Positions 59,683 through 64,000 of a stretch of DNA of 64,000 nucleotides are shown piece by piece. Source of the DNA: Chloroflexota bacterium (GTDB lineage: Bacteria > Chloroflexota > Dormibacteria > Dormibacterales > Dormibacteraceae); the NCBI GenBank assembly GCA_005883575.1, contig VBFH01000025.1, positions 1-64,000 on the forward strand. The letters are read 5' to 3'. Below the pieces are notes generated by a model. The model was not told the DNA's origin, ran no database searches, and saw only the letters and a list, made by a program, of their open reading frames with translations. The position numbers and the translations under genes were made by a program. Position 1 is the stretch's first letter. Each line of letters starts with the position of its first letter.

Positions 59683-62391
59683 ATGGGCTTTGAGCTGACG
59701 CGCCCGCTGCTGCTGGGAGCCGGCGTGATCGCGCTGGCGATCGTGGTCTTCACGTGGTGGCGCCTGGCGCCGCCCCTGCCGCCGCGGCGCGCCCGGCTTT
59801 CGCTTGGCCTGCGCGTGCTGATCGTCGTGCTGCTGACCGGCGCCCTTGCCGGTTTTGAGTTCCAGACCTCGCCGCCGGAGCAGTCCCTGATGGTCCTCGC
59901 CGACCTTTCGGCAAGCACCCAGAGCGCAATCGATCGGGAGACGGAGACCGTGCGGCAGATCCTGGCCCAGCGCCGGGGCGGTGACCGAGCCGGGGTGATG
60001 AGCTTCGGTCGCGATCCGCAAGTCGAGGTCAACATCAGCACCGCCCCTCAGTTCGCCGAGTTCGAGACCCGGCCCAACGCCAACTACACGGACGTGGCCT
60101 CGGCGCTGCAGCTTGCCGGCTCGATCCTGCCCGCGGAGACGAGGCGGCACATCGTCCTCGTCAGCGACGGGCGCTCCAATCTCGGCGACGCGATCGGGGA
60201 GGCGCGGCTCCTGCACGCCGAGGGCGTGCGGGTCGACGCGGTCGCGCTCGCGGTCCCGGTGGGCGCGGAAGCCCGCGTCGACCGGCTCGACGCGCCCGGC
60301 ACGATCAACCAGGGCCAGCAGGCGCGCGCGCAGGCGGTGATCGTGAGCAACACCGCCACCACCGCCACGGTGCGCTGGTACGTGGACCGCATGCTGCTCC
60401 TGACGACGCAGGTGAGCCTCGCCAACGGCGAGACCACGCTGTCGCAGGCCATCAAGCCGACGGGCACCGGCTTCCACAGCGTACGCGTGACCATCGATCC
60501 CACCCTGGACACGTACGCGGAGAACAACCTCGGCGAGGCGCTCGTCCAGGTCGTCGGACCGCCGCGTGTGTTGCTCGTGGAGCACTCGGATGGCGACGCG
60601 GCGAGCCTCGATGCGGCGCTGCGATCCGCCGGCATCCTCTCCACGACCATCGCGGTCGCACAGCTGCCCAGGACTCCGTCCGACCTGGCCGCCTACCAGT
60701 CGATCGTGCTCGTGAACGTCCCGGCCTCGAGTCTCGGCGGGGACGGCATGGCGCTGCTGGAGGCCGCGACGCGCGACCTTGGCATCGGCCTCGTCGTGAT
60801 CGGCGGCAACAACAGCTACGGCCCCGGGGGATACGCGGGAACTCCACTCGAGGCCACGCTCCCGGTCCAGATCGAGCTGCCCAAGAACATGCAGAAACCA
60901 CCCGTGGCGGTGATGCTGGTCCTGGAGACGACCGAGTCCAGCCAGGGCGACCAGGTCCTGCGAGGCGCGGCCGATGCGGTGATCGACCAGCTCACGCCGC
61001 GCGACTTCGCCGGCGTCACCAACGGCAACGGCGGCAACATCGTCATGCCCCTGACGCAGCTCACTGACAAGGCGAAGCTGAAATCTGCAATCGACGGCAT
61101 GGCACTCGGCGACCCGCCCGGCTACGGCGCCGACCTCAACGCCGCGGCCGCGCAGCTCGACAAAAGCAAGGCTTCGCTGAAGCACATCATCCTGCTCGGT
61201 GACGGCGACGCGACCGCCGACAGCTACAAGCCGATCGTCGAGGCCATCTACAAGAAGGGCATTACCGTCTCGACGGTCGCAGCCGGCTCCTACGGAACCG
61301 ACCCAGACCTGATGCGCCAGATCGCGCAGTGGGGACATGGCCGCGCTTACGTGAGCAACAGCCTGAGCGAGGTGCCACAGATCTTCCTCAAGGAGACGAG
61401 CGAGGCCCTGAAACCGTGGATCGTCGAAGGGACGTTCACTCCGCATCTCGGCTCGCTCCTCGAGGCGCTGCCCGGCGTACCTGTCGGCGCGTTTCCAACC
61501 CTGTCGGGATACGTCGCCACCACACCGCGCGCCGCCGCCGACGTCATCCTACAAAGCCCAACCGGCGATCCGCTGCTCGCAACCTGGCAGTACGGCCTCG
61601 GCCGCGTGATGGCCTGGACGAGCGACGCGCAAGGTCGCTGGACCGCCGGCCTGCTGCGGTGGCCGAGCGCGAATCGATTCTTCGGAGATATCGTCCGCTA
61701 CACCCTCCCGCAGGCGGGCGATCCCGCCTTGCAGATGGAGTCGCAGGTGCAGGGTGACCACACGCACCTGCTCGTCACCGCCCCCTCCTACTCAGGCGGG
61801 GCCGTCTCAGTCAGCGCGGTCACGCCCGACCTTTCCGACCAGGAGGTCACGCTCGGCTCGACAGGGCCAGGCAGGTTCGAAGGTGACCTGCCTACGGATC
61901 AGGTCGGCAGCTACCTGCTCCACCTGACCCAGACCGCCGGCGGGGCCGTCAAGCACACCAACACGTTTGGACTGGTGGTGCCGTACTCGCCCGAGTACCG
62001 CGAGCTCGGCACCGACGTCAACGTGCTCCGCGCCATCGCGCGCGCCGGCGGCGGTGGCGTGATCACCGATGTCACGCAGGCATTCCGCGTCCCGATCCCA
62101 CCCACGCGCGCGCCGCTTCCGATCGACGAGCTCCTGCTCGTGCTCGCGATCATCCTGTTCCCCTTCGACGTGGCGTTGCGGCGCCTGATCCTTCGCATCG
62201 AGGATGTTCCAGCGTGGCGTGAGGCTTTCAAGCGCAAGCCCGCGCGTGCGCTTGCCGCGGAGGCGACGGTGACCAGGCTGAGGGAACGCGTTGCCGGTTT
62301 GCGCTCTGCCCGCGCCGCCAGATCAAGCCCGACCGAACCGAACGCCCCAGACAAGACGCTCGAAGAGCTTCGCGCCCGCCGCCGGCGCTAG
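59683..62391 (+). CDS. Large membrane VWA/glutamine amidotransferase-like protein
   Basis: 902 residues. Two N-terminal helices (PLLLGAGVIALAIVVFTWW and LIVVLLTGALAGFEF) precede a first VWA-like domain (MVLADLSASTQSA, IVLVSDGRSNLGD), a GATase1-like segment (LVVIGGNNSYGPGGYAGTPL) and a second VWA-like domain (VMLVLETTESSQ…HIILLGDGDAT) that lacks the first MIDAS Asp. A C-terminal helix (ELLLVLAIILFPFDVALRRL) and an Arg-rich tail end it. This architecture matches the DUF1355-type Bat proteins of MoxR operons. The start codon lies in a 19-base tandem duplication at the gene junction. Confidence 0.85.
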   Translation: MGFELTRPLLLGAGVIALAIVVFTWWRLAPPLPPRRARLSLGLRVLIVVLLTGALAGFEFQTSPPEQSLMVLADLSASTQSAIDRETETVRQILAQRRGGDRAGVMSFGRDPQVEVNISTAPQFAEFETRPNANYTDVASALQLAGSILPAETRRHIVLVSDGRSNLGDAIGEARLLHAEGVRVDAVALAVPVGAEARVDRLDAPGTINQGQQARAQAVIVSNTATTATVRWYVDRMLLLTTQVSLANGETTLSQAIKPTGTGFHSVRVTIDPTLDTYAENNLGEALVQVVGPPRVLLVEHSDGDAASLDAALRSAGILSTTIAVAQLPRTPSDLAAYQSIVLVNVPASSLGGDGMALLEAATRDLGIGLVVIGGNNSYGPGGYAGTPLEATLPVQIELPKNMQKPPVAVMLVLETTESSQGDQVLRGAADAVIDQLTPRDFAGVTNGNGGNIVMPLTQLTDKAKLKSAIDGMALGDPPGYGADLNAAAAQLDKSKASLKHIILLGDGDATADSYKPIVEAIYKKGITVSTVAAGSYGTDPDLMRQIAQWGHGRAYVSNSLSEVPQIFLKETSEALKPWIVEGTFTPHLGSLLEALPGVPVGAFPTLSGYVATTPRAAADVILQSPTGDPLLATWQYGLGRVMAWTSDAQGRWTAGLLRWPSANRFFGDIVRYTLPQAGDPALQMESQVQGDHTHLLVTAPSYSGGAVSVSAVTPDLSDQEVTLGSTGPGRFEGDLPTDQVGSYLLHLTQTAGGAVKHTNTFGLVVPYSPEYRELGTDVNVLRAIARAGGGGVITDVTQAFRVPIPPTRAPLPIDELLLVLAIILFPFDVALRRLILRIEDVPAWREAFKRKPARALAAEATVTRLRERVAGLRSARAARSSPTEPNAPDKTLEELRARRRR

Positions 62392-63143
62392 CCGGCCATC
62401 TCGATCTGCTTGGACTCGACTTTGCGCATGAAGTCCATCGCTTCTTCGATACCCGGGGCCTTGAGCACATTCTCGCGCGCGAACTGCTCCGCGTCGTCGG
62501 AGTTTTTCGCGCGGATGCGCAGCGCCGCTGCGTCTCGGTCGTATTCCGTGCGCCGCATCTGCACACCAGGACCGAGCAGAGCCCAGTAGGCGCCGGGCTC
62601 GCCGTAAGTCATACCGACGCTGCCCGCGTTGATGATCCGCAGCCGATCCACCATGCGGTCGAACTGCATGTGCGTGTGTCCGCAGACCACGAGGTCGGTG
62701 TTGACGCCGGACATCAACATCCGCACCCGCTCGGTCGGCGTCTCCTTCGTCATCACATCGGTGTCGTTACGTGGAGTCGCGTGACAGAACATCACGCGCC
62801 CTATCCCTTCGACGCCGTCCACCGTCACCGTGTCCTCGAAAGACGCGAGGAAATCGCGCTGCTCCCCATCGATCTGTTTCGCGCACCATCCCGCGAACGG
62901 TCCTGGCATCGGTGATGCCTCTTTGCCATCGAACTCTTCGACCAGCCCGCGGTCGGCGTTACCGCGCACAAAACGCGCACCGGGCAGGCCGCGCAAGACG
63001 TCGATGGTCTCGGCGGGCATGGGCCCCGAAGCGACGTCGCCGCAGACAACGATCAGGTCAGGCCGTTCCCGCTCGACCTCAGCCAGCACCGCCTCGAGGG
63101 CGGGCAGATTGCCATGAATGTCCGCAAGAGCCGCAATCTTCAA
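62388..63143 (-). CDS. YfcE-like metallophosphoesterase
   Basis: 251 residues with DIHGNLPALEAVL, CGDVASGP, GNADR, FCHATPRND and CGHTHMQFDR in family order, giving a complete set of metal ligands for a calcineurin-like phosphodiesterase/phosphatase. The start is TTG 63143, overlapping the preceding stop. Convergent with the VWA gene with a four-base overlap. The protein is about 70 residues longer than minimal YfcE because of a C-terminal helical extension. Substrate unknown. Confidence 0.88.
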   Translation of the reverse strand: MKIAALADIHGNLPALEAVLAEVERERPDLIVVCGDVASGPMPAETIDVLRGLPGARFVRGNADRGLVEEFDGKEASPMPGPFAGWCAKQIDGEQRDFLASFEDTVTVDGVEGIGRVMFCHATPRNDTDVMTKETPTERVRMLMSGVNTDLVVCGHTHMQFDRMVDRLRIINAGSVGMTYGEPGAYWALLGPGVQMRRTEYDRDAAALRIRAKNSDDAEQFARENVLKAPGIEEAMDFMRKVESKQIEMAG

Positions 63144-63340
63144 CCGCTCTTGCGGTTTGCCTGAGCTTCGGCCGACGCCTTGTCGGGGTAGGGACCGTCC
63201 AGCCTTACGCCTTCCGCGTGGCCGCTTTCATCAAGCTCCGCGCTCACCACGTACCAACGCTTACCGAGATGGAGGACGCCGTGATGGAGCTCCGCGGTCC
63301 AGCTCTTCGGCGTGATGCCGATGCGCTCACGCTCCCCCAC
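63140..63340 (-). CDS. Small hypothetical protein
   Basis: 66 residues from GTG 63340, with TAELHHGVLHLGKRWYVVSA and EGPYPDK-like RLDGPYPDKASAEAQANRK. The WYVV…F/YPDKASAEAQA pattern loosely resembles SPOR-type repeats but is too short to assign. The stop overlaps the phosphoesterase TTG start, so it is translationally coupled to it. Confidence 0.5.
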   Translation of the reverse strand: MGERERIGITPKSWTAELHHGVLHLGKRWYVVSAELDESGHAEGVRLDGPYPDKASAEAQANRKSG

Positions 63341-63344
63341 CTCC

Positions 63345-63530
63345 TCAGTCTACGTGCGGACGCCTGCGCACGAAAGGGCCCATCAGCGCCAGGCCGCCGA
63401 AGACGACCGCAAGCACGAGCCCCAGGATCAGGAGCGGCGCGCTCAAGCCGTAGCGAACGGAGCCGATGACAACCACCCCTGCTCCGACGCAGAGGCCCAA
63501 GATCACTCCCCAGAGCCAGGATTGCGGCAT
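63345..63530 (-). CDS. Small two-helix membrane protein
   Basis: 61 residues from ATG 63530 with two hydrophobic segments (WLWGVILGLCVGAGVVVIGS and PLLILGLVLAVVFGGLALMG) and a basic C-terminus (PFVRRRPHVD). ATG 63536 is an in-frame alternative. It precedes the small gene at 63140 by four bases and probably shares its transcript. No family recognised. Confidence 0.55.
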   Translation of the reverse strand: MPQSWLWGVILGLCVGAGVVVIGSVRYGLSAPLLILGLVLAVVFGGLALMGPFVRRRPHVD

Positions 63531-63571
63531 AAGCATAAGTAAGTAACGCGCTGCCAGGTCAAACGGGAGGA

Positions 63572-63691
63572 GTGAAAATCGAGTTTCGAGAGCTCGTCGG
63601 GCGGCGTCGTTTGGCGAGGCGGTTTCAGCCGACGCCGATGCCGGGAGACGTGCTGGCGCGGGTTCTCGAGGCGTTAGCCTACAGACGGTGA
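63572..63691 (+). pseudogene. Short frame resembling a nitroreductase N-terminus
   Basis: A 39-residue frame, GTG 63572 to TGA 63691, reading VKIEFRELVGRRRLARRFQP then TPMPGDVLARVLEALAYRR. The RRRLARRF…P.PGDVLARVLEAL pattern matches the start of nitroreductase-family proteins, but the remaining 160 or so residues are absent. GGAGG sits only one base before the GTG. It overlaps the racemase start (GTGA). Remnant or short leader peptide. Confidence 0.4.
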
Positions 63692-64000
63692 ACGGCGCGC
63701 CCGTCGGCATCTTCGACTCCGGTGTCGGGGGCCTCTCCGTTCTACGTGAGATCCAGGCTGCGCTTCCGGCGGAGTCCGTTTACTACGTCGCCGACTCGGC
63801 GAACGCGCCGTGGGGCGACAAGCCTCCCGAGTTCGTGCGCGACCGCGGCTTGAAGATCGCCCGCTTCCTGGTAGCGCAAGGCGTCAAGGCCATCGTCATC
63901 GGTTCCAATACAGGCACGGCGGGATCCGCCGAAGCGCTGCGCAGCGACCTGGCGGTGCCGGTCGTCGGCATCGAGCCCGGCATCAAGCCGGCGGTCAACG
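63688..64000 (+). CDS. murI: Glutamate racemase-like protein, partial
   Basis: The first 104 residues before the right edge. VGIFDSGVGGLSVLREIQAA is the family's opening with the catalytic Asp/Ser, followed by YYVADSANAPWGDK and VPVVGIEPGIKPAV. Glutamate racemase makes D-glutamate for peptidoglycan. The position of the first catalytic cysteine (usually ACNTA) reads IGSNTGTAG here, so Cys is Ser by the given sequence. Start GTG 63688 has no clear Shine-Dalgarno and overlaps the preceding short frame. The protein may be a non-racemase relative or a second copy. Confidence 0.72.
   Translation, partial: MNGAPVGIFDSGVGGLSVLREIQAALPAESVYYVADSANAPWGDKPPEFVRDRGLKIARFLVAQGVKAIVIGSNTGTAGSAEALRSDLAVPVVGIEPGIKPAVN

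Noticed and set aside
59428-61446. 672-codon open frame antisense to the large VWA gene
   Set aside because: Composition typical of a third-position GC shadow; the plus strand has helices and VWA motifs.
1-64000. tRNA, rRNA, CRISPR arrays, insertion sequences or prophage
   Set aside because: No regularly spaced repeats, transposase motifs or tRNA-like cloverleaf with a GTTCRANNC arm were noticed; gaps between genes are all under about 250 bases apart from the pseudogene zone.

Overview
The window is uniformly GC-rich and gene-dense. Genes are packed in long operons with many 1-4 base ATGA/GTGA/TTGA overlaps, and several starts are GTG or TTG. Gene content (binding-protein sugar ABC importers, LacI regulator, actinobacterial-type transaldolase, MoxR/DUF58/VWA operon, selenocysteine formate dehydrogenase) suggests a soil-type bacterium of the Chloroflexota/'Dormibacterota'/Actinomycetota neighbourhood. 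The exact phylum cannot be fixed from sequence reading alone. I saw no tRNA, rRNA, CRISPR array or intact insertion sequence.

Bases 1-23,850 (with the permease to 25,518) form a carbohydrate catabolic island centred on inositol-like cyclitols. The minus strand carries, in transcription order, an MFS transporter, iolA, a transaldolase-family enzyme, iolD, iolB, a zinc alcohol dehydrogenase, a LacI regulator, a four-gene sugar ABC importer, an amidohydrolase and a Rieske protein. The plus strand carries two enolase-superfamily dehydratases, two paralogous TIM-barrel isomerase-like proteins, an IolE-like dehydratase, three Gfo/Idh/MocA dehydrogenases and an APC permease. Four promoters share one layout: TTGACA/TTGACG, a 17-base spacer, a -10 box, then a TGGAACGNTCCA palindrome near the transcription start. 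A fifth, degenerate copy lies before the zinc dehydrogenase. This is read as one LacI regulon. iolC and iolJ are not present; the transaldolase-family gene sits where an aldolase would be expected.

Bases 25,500-29,550 are a plus-strand operon: phosphoesterase, nucleotidyltransferase-like protein, GAF protein, FAH-family hydrolase, DapA-family lyase. Bases 29,500-36,300 hold a secreted sialidase-like protein, a GT39-type membrane glycosyltransferase, a pseudouridine kinase/glycosidase pair and small stress-type proteins.

Bases 36,300-48,400 hold the most striking content: two genes interrupted by an in-frame TGA exactly where selenocysteine is expected. One is a formate dehydrogenase large subunit. 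The other is a DsbA/FrnE-type thioredoxin-fold protein with U-P-W-C in place of CPWC. Each TGA is followed, 11-13 bases downstream, by a perfectly paired 7-bp hairpin with a 5-base loop, as expected of a bacterial SECIS. The formate dehydrogenase operon also encodes FdhE, an Fe-S subunit, an NrfD-type membrane subunit and Mrp. A decayed gamma-glutamyltransferase and other gene remnants lie next to the FrnE gene.

Bases 48,400-64,000 contain a thioesterase, a bacterial eRF1-like protein, and an eight-gene plus-strand operon (50,060-62,391) joining an ABC-2 transporter to a MoxR ATPase, a DUF58 protein and large VWA membrane proteins. The window ends in a glutamate racemase-like gene whose first catalytic cysteine appears to be serine.
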